The position numbers were made by a program, and so were the translations under genes. Source: Termitomyces sp. T153 (Eukaryota > Basidiomycota > Agaricomycetes > Agaricales > Lyophyllaceae). From it: a DNA stretch of 64,000 nucleotides. The notes under the pieces are model-generated. The model did no database searches. It saw only the letters and a list, made by a program, of their open reading frames with translations, and had not been told where the DNA came from. Shown here piece by piece: positions 22,301 to 35,200 of the stretch (the stretch's first letter is position 1; each line of letters opens with the position of its first letter). The stretch covers positions 1-64,000 of the forward strand of contig JACKQL020000174.1 in NCBI GenBank assembly GCA_018296165.2. Reading direction: 5' to 3'.

Positions 22301-23649
22301 AAGATGATGTGATTGGTGTGGCACAGGAGATTGAGGACGAGGCTCCTCAGGTTGATTCTTTATATCAGACAACCGCAGACGCCGACATGATCGAAACGAC
22401 GCTCCAGCCTGAGTTCGAGCCTCCTTCATCAGCGCAGGTAGAAGTGTCTGGAGTTGAAGCAACCCATGTGAAAGTGACGACGACGACCACCGAGGCTTTT
22501 GAAAAAGATCCAATCTTGTCACGACCGTTGCATGGTTCGAGGGTGTTGTTGGAGATTATCCAGGATGTTATCAAGAAACCCCAGCCTGAGCCTGAGGTTG
22601 CACCTATTGCTATCCAGGTCGAGGAAGCAGGTGGTGGGATCGCGCATTCTCCACTTGCTCAAACGTCGAAACCAGGACCAGAAACCCTGACACTCCTTGA
22701 AGATGACCGCCTGCTGTCTTCCCCTGATGGAGAATCATCTTCTTCCCAAAAGTCGTCATTGGAACCCTTTATACAGTTCGAGAACACAGACGACGATCCT
22801 TCTCGGCGGTCTGGTGATGTTTCGCCGTTCTCCCCTCAAGTTTCTGAGCGGACATCAGAGCCTCATGTGGAAATCGAGCATCCCAATGATCTCTATCACG
22901 GAATCTCTTCTCCATATCCTCGAGCGTCGACCCCAGAACCTTCCACACATCGAATTGAAGATGTAATTGCTGATCCACTTTCACTCTCTCCATCTTCCCG
23001 CCCTTGTATATCAACATCAGAGCCTCTCACACAGATTATTTTCACCAAGGCAGAGTCGGTCATGCCCGAGCAGAATGAGGGTGCAAGTGTTGCTCTCGAC
23101 CTTTCTCCCCAAGTCTCGCCTGCTCGTTCTCAAACATTGACACTGGAACCATCTGTTACGGGAGAAGACAATGCCATTAGCGGAACCTTAGAATTTGAGT
23201 TGATAGGCCAGAATGTGCAATTGTCTCCAACTCCTACGTCCATTGAAAACTCTCCTTCTCAAAGTCTTCGACTGCCGGTCGATAACGTAATATCGCAACA
23301 AAACCCTGTATTTGAAGAAGAGCAACCTTGTGTTCAATCCACTGTCTCAATCAGCGACATACCATCTGTTACGGATTTGGATCCTCAGCGACGTACTCTA
23401 TCCAACTCAGGTTCCGAATCCAGTCTTGCGACATTGGATGATTCTCCGCCCCCCTCTACGCCCCTTCGGAGTGTCTTCGAGACCTACTACATTCGCTCGA
23501 CAAGTCCTGACGATGATTTGGCCCCGGATATTTATAGCAAACTTACGGACATTCCATCGTACCCTTCTCTGGCTGGGTCAGACGAGGATGATGATGAGTA
23601 TCTGCTTTCTCTGAATTTTAGCTACCCGGATTTCGATATTGTTGGATGA
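19389..23649 (+). CDS. Large disordered protein with UIM-like and SIM-like motifs, 1383 aa
   Basis: Not assigned to a family. Exons: 19389-19470, 19520-20551, 20612-23649; the sum is 4152 nt. The N-terminal third is basic and Ser/Pro-rich with nuclear-signal-like clusters (ENRKRK, KKRRK, RPRKRTRRH); the rest is strongly acidic and low in complexity. Two near-identical segments, EQDDLEEAIFQS at about residue 482 and EQDDLEEALFQS at about residue 612, fit the ubiquitin-interacting motif (hydrophobic-x-x-Ala-hydrophobic-x-x-Ser after acidic residues). Hydrophobic cores beside acidic or Ser residues resemble SUMO-interacting motifs: AIIVISSDEDDE (about 169), EIIDLSKGD (about 194), VITLSDH (about 688). 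A nuclear reader of ubiquitin and SUMO signals is my inference. No catalytic domain is visible. Confidence 0.75.
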
Positions 23650-23867
23650 GGATTCCCTGTGTAATTAACTAGAAATCGCTCAGATACTGCATGTAAACAC
23701 AATTGTATCTCTAAACCCCAATGTACGCATATATATGTTATTCCCTTCTTGTGGAATATTTGAGTAGCATTGAATTACTTCCGAAAAGTTCGGCGATCAA
23801 CCGTCTGCTTGTTGAAGGCTGTAATGAGGTTGAGTATAAAGTTGTCGTTCTAGTCTTACTGGCGACG

Positions 23868-25573
23868 ATGGCTCCAGCGACACCGACGCGGCGAGAAATA
23901 CTTCTCGTCGTGGTTCTATACTTTTCACTCCGTTTACTTACTCACAAATCCGACACTTCAGTTTCCAACCCACTAACGACTTCTACACATGCCACTTCAT
24001 CCCCATCTGCCAACGACTCAACATACCACCATATTTCTCATTACCTGGATGCACACCTTACATGGGGATCATCACCCGTTCCGCAGACGCGGGTGCTGTC
24101 GCACGCGCCAGGTTGTGACGCATAACTTCGATTACTGGTCAACTTCTGATGATCTTAAATTTGGACAGGTTGGACCGTTTTCGACAAGCTTTATGTTCTC
24201 AAGGGAGTGGTATACATTGTTTGCGACGAGCCTTCGAAAGTACCTAATGTTACACATATGTATTCGAAAGGCCTATTCATCGAGAATGGAAAGGAAGCGG
24301 TGGCTTCGCGGCTCCCAACAGACGAGGACATTCGAGTGATCAGCACCAAGGAAGCCAAGGTGTTGTTTGGAACGGGCGCACATCTATTGGACGGCGTGAA
24401 CGTATGTTCAGTGATTCTTTATTATGCCCCCTCCCCTAACGTGCTGACATTTTTCAAGTATTTCATTAATGACCCATACCAGTTGTGAGTATTATACTCT
24501 TCGAAAGCCATCCGTTAGGCTCAATTTCAAGAAACATGCAGTGTCACCCATTACTACCATTGGTCTGCAGAACTATGGTTCGGACTCTGGCACACATATG
24601 CTTCATTAGACCTGAAAATACCGGATGATGGGAAGACTTCTTTGCCACCCGTCCGCCGTATTATGTTCAACCATCTTGACGCCTACCACTGGCGCGACTA
24701 CGCTTCCATGAACGAATGGGTTATACGCTCAGGCTTTCCTTCCCTAGTCATGGAGTTCAAGGATGACTGGCGGGACCGCGCCGAGATGGGCCGCCCTTTC
24801 GTCTTCGACCGCGTCATTCTTGCAGACCGTTCTGCTTCTATGCTTACCTTCAATTTCGCGCGGTTCCAGCGGTCGGCATCGGCGTCATTCGGAATGCCTG
24901 GCAGTGCTCATTGGTGGATGACGATGAGGAACAATGTGATACAGTTCACAGGCCTGGACATCAGTGTTGGTAGTGGTACGACGAACACCCCGGTCATCAC
25001 GTATATCTCACGACAGGAGTGGGGAAGACGGATGTTGATCAAGGAGGACCACGAAAAGCTCGTTGAAGAACTGTACAAGTTGAGAGATCGGTATGGTTTT
25101 GAAGTCAATGTCGTAGCTGCGGAGAAAATGTCGCGGCTTGAACAAATTGAGCTTGCTGCAAGGACCACCGTGAGTTCACCTACTTGTTCTTTACTTCGTG
25201 CGTCTTATAAATATAACTGGACAGATCATGATGGGAGTTCACGGAAATGGTTTGACATCTCTCATATGGATGAAGCCAACGCCTCGGTCAACAGTAATGG
25301 AATTCTTCTTCCCAGGCGGCTTCGCCTTTGACTATGAATACACGACGCGTGCACTCGGCATGACACATTATGGTTTCTGGGGTAATGAGTAAGAAATCTT
25401 CTCCTCAGTATCTCTCGGTATTGATCGATTCCCATAGATATTTCACGAGCCCGGGTCTGCCACAGCCCAAGTACGTCGAAGGGTTCCAAGGAAACTCTAT
25501 TCCTCTCGACGGTGCACTGGTGGCTCGGCTATGTTTGGAGAGACTGTCGCTAACGGGAGAAGTTGATGACTGA
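23868..25573 (+). CDS. GT61 (DUF563) glycosyltransferase, type II membrane protein, 476 aa
   Basis: Golgi/ER glycosyltransferase of the DUF563 group (relatives include EOGT and POMGNT2). Exons: 23868-24111, 24169-24401, 24459-24484, 24542-25169, 25225-25388, 25438-25573; the sum is 1431 nt. Start at ATG 23868: it is followed by a short basic stretch and one hydrophobic helix (EILLVVVLYFSLRLL, residues about 9-23) that acts as signal anchor. The luminal part has HYYHWSAELWFGLW, an FDRVILADR block and the family's late motif MMGVHGNGLTSLIWM, followed by EFFFPGGFAFDYE. Exon 3 is only 26 nt. Donor and acceptor substrates cannot be told from the sequence. A 218-bp gap separates it from the UIM/SIM gene on the same strand. 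Confidence 0.87.
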
Positions 25574-26315
25574 GCATGGACTTTTTGAATACTGTAGACG
25601 GATCAAGTATGTTATATATCGTTTAATAACAATGGATTCTGGAGTTTGTATTCATATAAATATATGCGTTGCTGCGCATGCTCGACTTTACTTTTTTGGG
25701 GTTGTAGGACCAACCGAAGACCGCAACCCGACCCAGCCAGTTGTCAATTTTCATAGGAAATACAGATAAGACACTCAGGCTCGGCTCAAAAATGCTGGCT
25801 AATACAATGGAAGGCCTGTTGCAAGTGCAACCTCGGAACCCACATCTGTTGTCCCCACTGTTATGACTAACGCGTGCGCGACATGCCATAGACAAGCAAA
25901 AGAATGCATTTGAGTGACCCTTACCAAGTGTCGACCGCGCGAGACATTTCTCAAAAATAAATTGTTTGCATGGGATGGCGCAGATAGGTTCTAGTCACTC
26001 CAAGTTGTTTGAGTAACTCAAGTGGGGCAATCTCGAGGAAAGCGTAGGAAGAATCGTTATTAGGTCGATCGGCGGACCCTCACTGGTTCATGATTAAATG
26101 GATATTTTTCGTATGTCAGACCACCACATTGTACACGACGATTGTGTAGTATTGAGGAGTACGATTTGGCACTGCTCACCTGCAAGGGCTAGGTATTTTC
26201 ACTTCTAATCAGAAGCAGGCCACGGTCAATAATTCAAATATTTCTCCTGAAACGAAGTTTGTAGTGCCATTTGCGCACATTGCCCATACCACCTACGTAG
26301 GTTGCTCGAAGGTGG
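25574..26315. other. Intergenic stretch between convergent genes
   Basis: 742 bp between the ends of the GT61 gene and the CHL1 helicase. I see no gene, repeat or RNA structure that I can name. Confidence 0.5.
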
Positions 26316-29300
26316 TCATGATTGCAGAGATTGCTTTTTGTTGCGATAGAAGGTCGCCAGACTCTTGACTGCCTGCCCAAATCCGTCAGTGATAGATACT
26401 CCGTTCCCTATCCATTTTGGAAGCTTGTTGCGTATAGAACTCGAAGCATAACGGCGATCCAGAAGGATCAGTGATGCCCAATCGCTCCGATGGCGGATCG
26501 CACGACCTGACAGAAAACGTCGGTCACTCTGAAGTACTACAAGTCGCAAGAATGTGAACAAACCAATGCTTTGATTGACAGCGTTCATACACATATTCTC
26601 GTAGAGCTCAGCTGCTGCATCTTTTTGACTTGGAGCTCTTTTGGTACCTTTACTTTCTTCTAATCGTTTAACGTATTGCATGCGTTCTTTAAGTTCGGGG
26701 GAGCCAAGATTCGGAAAAGGAAGTCCAACAATGACAACCGCTCGAGCCAGGTCATCGGCGAAATTCAGACCTTCGGAGAGCTTTGCTCCGATCACAGCCA
26801 GTAAAAGAGCGCCGCGACGAACCTTGTCAGGAGACATTCGCTGTTGGGATTGTTAGCTAGCCGGCTAACAGACGGACACGACCTACAGTATCGTAGATAG
26901 CAGTGGAGTACTCTTGCAAAACCTTGTCGACGTCTGTGGTTTCCGTGGGCTCAAAGAACGTCTGTGGACGCAATATCGAATTCAATGGGCTCTATGTATA
27001 CGGCACATCAGACTTGCCTTCTTCTTGACGCCAAATTTGTCCAACAGTCCACTTTTACTCCAGACCGCCTTAGCCAAGTTCAAGAAATTATAGGACGGGA
27101 AGAAAACTATCATCCCCGATGGCACTAGGTTCACAAGATTCAGCAATATTTGCCCGAGATCTGCGATCTGCGAACGTGAACAAATCCTCAAAAATAAACC
27201 AAAAATTTGACGCACGACGTTCACATCACTTTGTTTACCGGCCTTGTACTCCAAATCGTTGCCGCGAGGACTCTTGCTTATAATTAAAGTTTGAAGATTA
27301 TCCGCTGGGATAATATGCCCACAGGAGAAAGTAGATAACCTTTCCGGCGGAAGATAAGAGAAAAGTTGGCTGGCAACATCCGACATCTTGGCCAATGTTC
27401 AGTAGTTCATTTCAATAAGCACTAGCAGACACGTACAGGTGACATAGTTCCTCCAGCCAGGATAACCGATCTAGCAACATCTACCACCTCTTTGAATGGA
27501 GGTGATGGGTTAAGAAGTTGGAATTTAAGCTCGACAGTCTCGTCTCCAGGAGTTCCAGTTAATGTGAGCGTGATACGTCCATCTAAAGGGTAGCTATTGA
27601 ATATACACGTGTCGGGGATCTGCCACTAACCGTCAGTTGCACCTGTCAAAGACACTAAGAAAGCTTCGACGATACTCAAGGGCGGTATTTCTCCTCGTCT
27701 TGGACGCCGCGAAAAATCTGTCATTCGACTTTGAAATCAGTTGCCCCTTCTTTCGTGTGAATATCATTACTCGCCGCCATGTTTCTCCGCTTCCTTATCG
27801 CAGTAGCCAGAAATCTTTCTTCCAACCTTTGATCCATAAACGGGTGATTAAGTTCAAAATTAGAATACGATATTTCAAAGACAGTCATTTCAAAGACAGT
27901 CACCTTACTTGTTTTGAGATATTTCTCGATTTCCAAAAGATTGATCCCTGAAACCTTTCTGCCGAGTCTTTCAATTAACTGAGCAGGAGTGATGACTTCT
28001 GTCTTCTCTATGATATCGGGCATTTCTTTCCTTTCGCTTATAGATTTACCAATCCGACTTTCTTTCCATTCCAAGACATACTTTTTTAGTGCGTCAAGGA
28101 AAACGACGAGGCGCTTCAGGTGTAGAATGTTGGCTGGACCGAGTCGATTCCTGAATTTTGAGACGTAGGTACAGACTTGCATGAAGGATGTCAGAAGAAT
28201 AGATTGAGGAAGTCGAGTTGTAGATAAGGAGAGGAGAGTGGGTATGAGATCTAGAACTCAATTAGGTGACAGGTAAGAACGACATAAGGACTCACTGTGC
28301 GCTTCATCAATGATAACGATTTGGTCTGTGAGGTCTATTCCGAGTGCTTCTCGAGCAGTTCTTTGAAGCAGAAGATTATAGGGCAGTGTTACGAGCTTCA
28401 AATATCGACATAAGATGAGCCTTAAATCCAGTACAATGTTGATTATATCACCTGCGCTTGTGGTATGGCTCTCCGCGCGCCAAAATATGGACAAAGTTGT
28501 GCTCTCCGACCTGCTGCAGCCAGATCCTCAATATCTTTAGGAGTCGCCTGGGATTTGTGCATATGATGGATCGAGGAGAACGTAATGCATACCGACATCG
28601 TACTCACAAGAATTTGATCTCTCAAATCAAACATCTTCTCATCGCAGCCGAGTGGTAGGTACTGGCAACGTTTGTGTTCCTTCTCTGAAAAAATAGTAAA
28701 AATCAAACCTCTTGAAAAGTCAACGCGAATGTGGGAGTACCTCCAAGTAATTCCCTACAACCCTCGTCTAAATCGCGAGATCTATCTCGTAATTCATCGT
28801 TGATACATAACTGCTTCCGTGAGCCTAATGCCACCGTTCTTGTGTTGAAATCGGCACCACCATGAGATTCTGACTCGTCTAACGGCCGCTTGTTTGTCGA
28901 GTTTATTGCAGTTTTATCGGTAGAATATTGTGAAATCATATTAGGATACAGCTTCAGCCGTTGAAGCTCAGGTAGGACCTGTGAGAGTTGAGAATGTGTC
29001 CGAGATGCATAGTATATCTTCGTGCATGTTGATTCTGATTCAAGGCCATATCCAGGCCTCGAGACTTTCTCAACCCTGTGAGGACATGAGGTCTTGGGAA
29101 GAGGCGCATGGTCAATCAGACGAACTTGTCCATCAACGCACGTAGTGCTGGTGAAATGTTCATCTCTTCGTCATCGTCGCGCGACTCGTTTTCTGGTAGG
29201 AATTGAAGATCGTTCTCGTCTTCTGTTGGAATCAGAGTCTGAGTGTCCCGTTTCTCAAAGCCGAAAAGGCCAATGATAAGTCGAAAGCTGCCCAAAAGGC

Positions 29301-29818
29301 AACATCACGCACTATCTTCTTGACGACTCTGGCTCGACACATCTTCTTTAGCAAGTCCTCACGTTTCTTTGCCTCGGCGAGTCTCGCTTCGTACTCCTGC
29401 TCATCGGCTTCCATCTCTCGTCGAACACGTTCTCTCGTTTGTTCAATGACCCAGTCCCTTGCTTCAGTCAAATTGATTATGCACGACTCTACTTGGAGAG
29501 ACAGACGTACCATCAGCATCATCACAAGTGATTGCACGAAGTTTTCCCTTCTTCGCTCTATTCTTTTCATCCCTTAACCATGTCAGAGAGGCGCACAGAA
29601 GACTCAAGGTCTTTCCCTGTATAAACATATGAGCAAGAAAAAGAGCCTAGACAAAGATATGTGCTTACTGTGCCGGTGGGACTCTCAACGATAGTCACTT
29701 TTTTCTGCTCGATCGAAGTATAGAGGTGACGCATGAGTTCGACCTGGATTTCATATGGTGGACTGAATGGGAAAGCAGGGAATGCTGTCGGAGTTGGTAG
29801 ATCGATGTCGAGAGACAT
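26316..29818 (-). CDS. CHL1: CHL1/DDX11-type Fe-S superfamily 2 DNA helicase, 883 aa
   Basis: ATP-dependent 5'-3' DNA helicase of the XPD/FANCJ/DDX11 group, nuclear, known for sister-chromatid cohesion. Seventeen exons: 29818-29669, 29616-29511, 29461-29313, 29253-29126, 29075-28741, 28684-28608, 28547-28452, 28395-28296, 28250-27904, 27826-27771, 27728-27631, 27582-27437, 27386-27216, 27167-27018, 26961-26887, 26840-26564, 26506-26316; the sum is 2652 nt. Walker A SPTGTGKT is at residues 46-53, with exon 1 ending inside it. Four candidate Fe-S cysteines lie in KQLC, EGCREL, KRCQYL and QLCPYFG; the DEAH box is IIDEAHN (about 377); late motifs are SEGLNFADD and [13 protein letters not shown]. 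An acidic insert with [10 protein letters not shown] is as in CHL1. Yeast Chl1 has 861 aa. Intron 14 uses a GC donor; intron 13 (48 nt) keeps an open frame if retained. Confidence 0.9.
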
Positions 29819-30618
29819 CCGAATAGAACACTTGTCGCCGGAATTGAGAGAGCACGATCTGCAAACCTGAGGTCATGTGGCATGCGCCTGCGTGTGGGTT
29901 ATGCTATTTCTGCAGTCGTCCAATTTCGCTGGTAGTTATTTGGCGTTATCTGCCCACACCCATGTCATAATTATTTGCCATTATCTGCCACACCCATGTT
30001 ATCTGCCTGTTATCTGCCTGTTATCTGCCGTATACTCTGACATAGCCGCGCGCACACACTTCTTTTTATATTCTATCATGTGCTAAACCCAGATAATCCA
30101 TCTATCTACTGCAATATATACTATTAAACATTTCTACTACATCTACAAAATAGACTGTACCATGTCAAGCCAGTCATGTGTCCCCATGACAGCTATTTGG
30201 CATGTATGGTGCTACCTGCTGGGTATGTACCATGTATGGCAACACTGGCATGACAGCCCCACATAAATGGCAAGACCAGTCAGAGATTGGTATGTAGTGC
30301 ATTGACAGGCAGGTAGGTTACCATGAAAAGGAATGACTGCCTGGCAGATCAGTAGATGCTCTAATCTTATATCTAGATCCCATTCATGTTTATACAATGA
30401 CACAAACCATTGTGACTATCACTTAGCTACTGGAGTCTTTTAACACTTTTTTAATCCACTCCTTTTATTCATGCCAAGATGTGATTGTATAAGTTGGTCC
30501 AACTCAGGTTTTTATAATGCAAGTTCATGTGATAGAGTCCACAAATCACAAATTCCTATTCAAACTGAATTAATCCCCTGATCAAAGACAACTTTGTTAG
30601 CCTGGGACACATGGACCA
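29819..30618. other. Upstream region of CHL1 and start of the repeat zone
   Basis: Besides the TTATCTGCC repeats at 29941-30030, this stretch holds AT-rich sequence with few CG sites and no gene that I can recognise. GACCA at 30614-30618 is the left target duplication of solo LTR S1. Confidence 0.5.
29941..30030. repeat. Short imperfect repeats of TTATCTGCC
   Basis: Four exact and one variant copies of TTATCTGCC occur here; the last three are almost head to tail with an 11-bp period (TGTTATCTGCC). Two earlier copies are followed by CACACCCATGT or a close variant. The origin is unknown. Confidence 0.7.
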
Positions 30619-31759
30619 TGTCAGGTTCCGCTGACCACGGGGGCTCAGCTACACTGGGCGAGTCCTTACTAGGCGAATGTGATTCCCTGCACTGACAACT
30701 GAGCACTCGGAGGTGTTCCAAGCACTGGGGACTTGTGAGGATAGCCAGGGGAGATTGATCCGAGCAAGTCCGGGGAGGTCCGGAGGAGGAGAGGACGAGT
30801 TGCGGGGGAGGGGGACAGACTTGGTGGGGTTCAGGCATGATCCGTGTGTGAGTATTGCGGGTGCGGAGGAGGCGGAGGCTACGTGGATGACAGGAGCAGA
30901 GCCGGAGTTCTGATGGGGGTTCAACAGGGATTGATGGGGTTCGGAGCTGAGTGTATAGCAGGGTCCGGGGGTGGTAACGAGCGTCAGAGGTTCGTAATTG
31001 TAATTGTGGAGTTCATGAGTACGTTATGGTCAAGAGGACTTGAACACAATAGACAGAATCAAACGGAGTGATACGGAGTCGAATGAAATGAGACAAAGAC
31101 GAGATGAGAACGAGAATAGATTCAGGCAGAGACACAGAATGATAACGAAAGGATAACAGAACAGAAACAAGATAAGACTGGGAGACTGAGAGTAAGGAAA
31201 ACGAGACACGAGACACAAAACACGAGAAGAAACAATCAGAAACACATCAGAAAGGTAGGTAGATAGATAATCTCAAGACTAGAGTATGAGGAGCTACTCT
31301 ATGTCTTATATACTGACTACTGAAGAGCTCCGGGGATGTCGGCTGTGGTGGCGGGGCTTGGCAGAGCTCGACAGAGTCGACAGGTGTCAGCTACGATCAG
31401 AGGGTGGGCCACATTGATATGTTGATGGGATCAATTGTGACATGGTCTGTTCCGAGGCTGTTGTGATACTCCAGGGTAAGTCGGGGAAGCCAGGGTGTCG
31501 AGTTGATGATGTGTAATGGGGTCAGGCATGGCGGGGGAGTGGTCCCAGGGGCGCAGGAAGTCCAGAGGAAGCACTGGTGGCTGCGGAGAAGACATCAGAG
31601 TTGGCCAGGGGGCCGTCGGAGTTAGCTGAGAATGTGCTGGAGTTAGCCGGAGTAGGCGTGGAGTGCTGGGGAAGTTTGATGAAGCGTTGGGGGGGGGGGT
31701 TCCAGGGGAGTGGGGGTTTGTCGGGTGGTGTACGGGGCTTCAGGGAACGGGTTGTGACA
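30619..31759 (-). repeat. Solo LTR S1 of the element-1 family
   Basis: 1141 bp in reverse orientation, from TGTCAGGTTCC to GGTTGTGACA. It is flanked by a perfect 5-bp duplication GACCA (30614-30618 and 31760-31764). TATA box and start-site sequence are recognisable on the minus strand near 31300 (TATATAAG, then TAGTCTTGAGATTA). It still has a fair number of CG sites, so it seems younger than S2 and S3. Confidence 0.9.
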
Positions 31760-32264
31760 GACCATGCCTTATTGTGCAGTATACTCTGGGCTTGGCTCTT
31801 CAACCACCTTGAATTGGTCCTGGCACTGCAAAGTTTTTCACTGTCTTTCAATCACTTGGATTTCTCATTGGCTGTCACCTCACCTTCTCTTGATTTCTCC
31901 CACTTTAGGCAGGTGATATGTCCTCATTGTTGAATGTCCAATGAGTCAGGACACAGTTATATATAAGAATGAGTCTAAAATGGCCTCTGCAGTGGGAACC
32001 AGCACAATGCCCTGTGACTTGGAGCCAAGATATCCAGAAGGTGCACTAGTTAGTAAAAGAGCAATGATCATCTGATCATAAGTATTGTCAATTACTGTGA
32101 CCTCAGCATTAATGGACAACAGTCAAGATTTCAAGTCAATCTGTAGTATTCAACATTGTCTGAATAATCCAGTGAGTATTTGTTGCTATCATCACCAATT
32201 CACAGCTCAGCATAACCCTAATCATCCTCAGGATCCTCTACATTGTCTTCTCCATCCTCAGAGC

Positions 32265-35200
32265 CTAATCCATCATCCAGACCATTGTCACTGTATTCAT
32301 CATCAAAGTTGTTCCATCACTATCAAACTCTTGGAGTGGTTGATGCATTGGGTTCTCATAGACAAAATTTTCTTCTTTGTCTGTCAATGTTGCTTCTTCT
32401 CTACTTTGGTTCCCTTGATCATTGTCAGGTTCCACTGACCACAGGGGCTCAGCTACACTGGGCAAGTCCTTACTAGGCAGACACAATGTCCTACACTGAT
32501 AACCTGGCATTCAGGGGAGGTCTGGGACTTCAGATACTTGTGAGGATAAGTGAGGGGTAGCGGTCTGAACAAATCTGGGATAGCCCAGGCAAGTCTAAGA
32601 CAAGGTATGGAGAAGGTTTGGAATTGAAGGGATGTCAGGCACAAGTCTGGAAGTGAGTATTGAAAGTGCAGGGCAAATGGAGGCTATGTGAGTGATGGGA
32701 GCAGGGCCAGAGTTTGATGAGAGATCAATAGATGTTGATGAGTCTTGGGGCCAAGTGATTAGCAAGGTCCAGAGTTGGTTTATGAATGTTTGAGGTTTGT
32801 AATTGTAAGCATGGGGTTTGTAATGGCATTAAGGTTTAAGGAACTTGGACACAGCAAAGGAGATGGAGTTGAATGAGATGAGACAGAGTTGAGGCAAGGT
32901 TGAGACAAGAACAGAAATAGATTCAAGCAGAGATACAAAACAATAACAAGACAATAATGGAGATAGAGATGAGACAAGACTGGGAGACTGAGAAAAAGGG
33001 AAACGTAACACAGAACACAAAACATGAGAAGGAAACAATCAGAAACACATCAGGTAAGGCAATATCAAGACTAGAGTATGGGATGCTACTCTATGACTTA
33101 TATACTGACTACTGGGACAGTTTTGGGGATAGCAGGTCTGGTGGTGGGGCTTGTTGGGGTCATGCAGAGCTGACAGGTGTTGGTTATGATCAAGGGGTGG
33201 GCCACAGTGATATACTGATGGGATCATGATGGGATCAGTTGGGGATGTGGGCCATCCCAGGGTCATCATGATGCTCCAGAGCTGGTCAGGTAAGTCAGGG
33301 TGACAGACTGGTGACATATGTTGGTGTCAGGAACAGTGGGGGAAGGGTCCTAAGGGCTCAGGAGAGGCAGGGGAAGCATCAAAGGCTGCAGGGAACGCAT
33401 TGGAGTTAGCTAGGGGGCTGTTGGGGTTTGCTGGAGAAGCATTGGAATTACCCAGAGTGGGTGCTGTGGGTGAACAAAGGTTGGGGAGTCAATGGGGGAG
33501 TTAGGGGGAAACTCCAGGGAAGCAAGGTGGCTGGAAATGAGGTCTGGGGTTCTGGGAATGGGTTGTGACAATTATCACCTTCTTCATCAAGCCTGTCTGG
33601 ATTGTTATCAAGTTCCATGGCAACTTCATCATTTGTGATGCATGTGTCCTAGTCAGTTTTGTGTTGGTCAGATAAGAAAGTGTTGTTTGCTTTGCTTCAC
33701 AGGTACTCTTGTGGCCACCACCTCCAGCATGGAAGTGCATCATCATATCTTGATCAACAAATCTAGAATTTATTTTCAGTTGGATTTATGTATACATAGC
33801 AACATCATAGAACCTAGAGTCTTTGTTGTCTTCATTGGCAGCTTGAGCACTAGTGCTGGGAGGCAGAAGCTGAGAACTTGTGCCCAAATAAAACAAAGGA
33901 ATTAAGTGGACTTCTTGAATGAGTCATGCTGGATCAAGAAAACCAGATGCTGCATTGTGATCACTATCAACAAACCCAATTTTGTGCAGCTGTCAAGCAT
34001 GCCAGCCACCCTTTGAACTCACTTCACATCCATACCACCACACTCAAAGAAATTCAATATATTGTGGATCATGAGAAGTTGAGTCAGTGTGAAGAACATT
34101 TGCATGGAATATGCCTAGAATACAACAGAACCAGTATGAAAATGGCTTGACACCATCCTTTCCATTTTCATCTGATAGCACAAGAGCATTGGCATAAGTA
34201 TGAGGATTGAGGGTATCCTGGGCTCATTGACAGTCATATGTTGTGTAATTTACTTGGATTTGCTTGTGTTGATAGATCTTGTTACCAACAATGTGGATAT
34301 AATGCCATTGCTCAAGAGTATACCTGAGTATGTCACCATCATAGTCCTCATTAAGCATGCATGCAAGGCAATGGTCCTGGAGCTTGACTACAAATCCCTT
34401 CATAATAATGAAATGTTAGTATATATCACACTGGAAATTTTGTAACCATACCTCAAGAGCAGGATCATCTCTATTTTTACCAAGCCATTGTGGAAGTATT
34501 AAATGATGTTGAACATCTTGAGCAATGACATGATGGTCTTTGGAAGAAGCATTGGGTAAATGTTCACTTTCATTGGATGACAGCCAAGGAGGGGTAAGAT
34601 CATTATCATGTTGCTTTCTCTTTTCACCTGTCCTTGGTTGTTTGGGGGCTTTCTCCTTCATATGATAAAGTATCCCCTGTTGACCATTCATATTTTGCAA
34701 TTCCAAGTGTATATCTTGTATCACTGGATAAATGTGTTTTACATGTTGATGAGCCAATTCTCCTTATAGAACATGTACCATATGTGAAGTTACTAGATTG
34801 ATTGAAGGACTCACTGTCTGAGTTGAATAATTATCTGTAGTTCCATGCAACCAGATATATTCCACATAATCACCAAGACTATGCAATTTGATTGTCTTGA
34901 GATTCAACCCATGAATTCCGGAGTTTTTTAATCTCTTTGAAAATTCATCAGTCTTAATACCTTTTTGACTTGCTAGTACTTTGATATTTAATTGAGCAGC
35001 AGCCCATGCTGCTTTTCTTTGACAATGTGCAGCCACCCCAGTAGGTGGTTCTCATGTAACATATGCAGCACAAGTAGTTTTTTTAAATTGATGAAGATCC
35101 TGGCCAAGTCAAGTGAGTGAGTCATCAAGAGCTTGAAGAGTTGACTCTATATGCATCTTTAGTGTTGCAAAGCCATACCATGTAACCAACTCAAAGAGAA

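Noticed and set aside
28458..28658. Plus-strand frames opposite CHL1
   Set aside because: They cross exon-intron borders of the helicase gene and show no motif.
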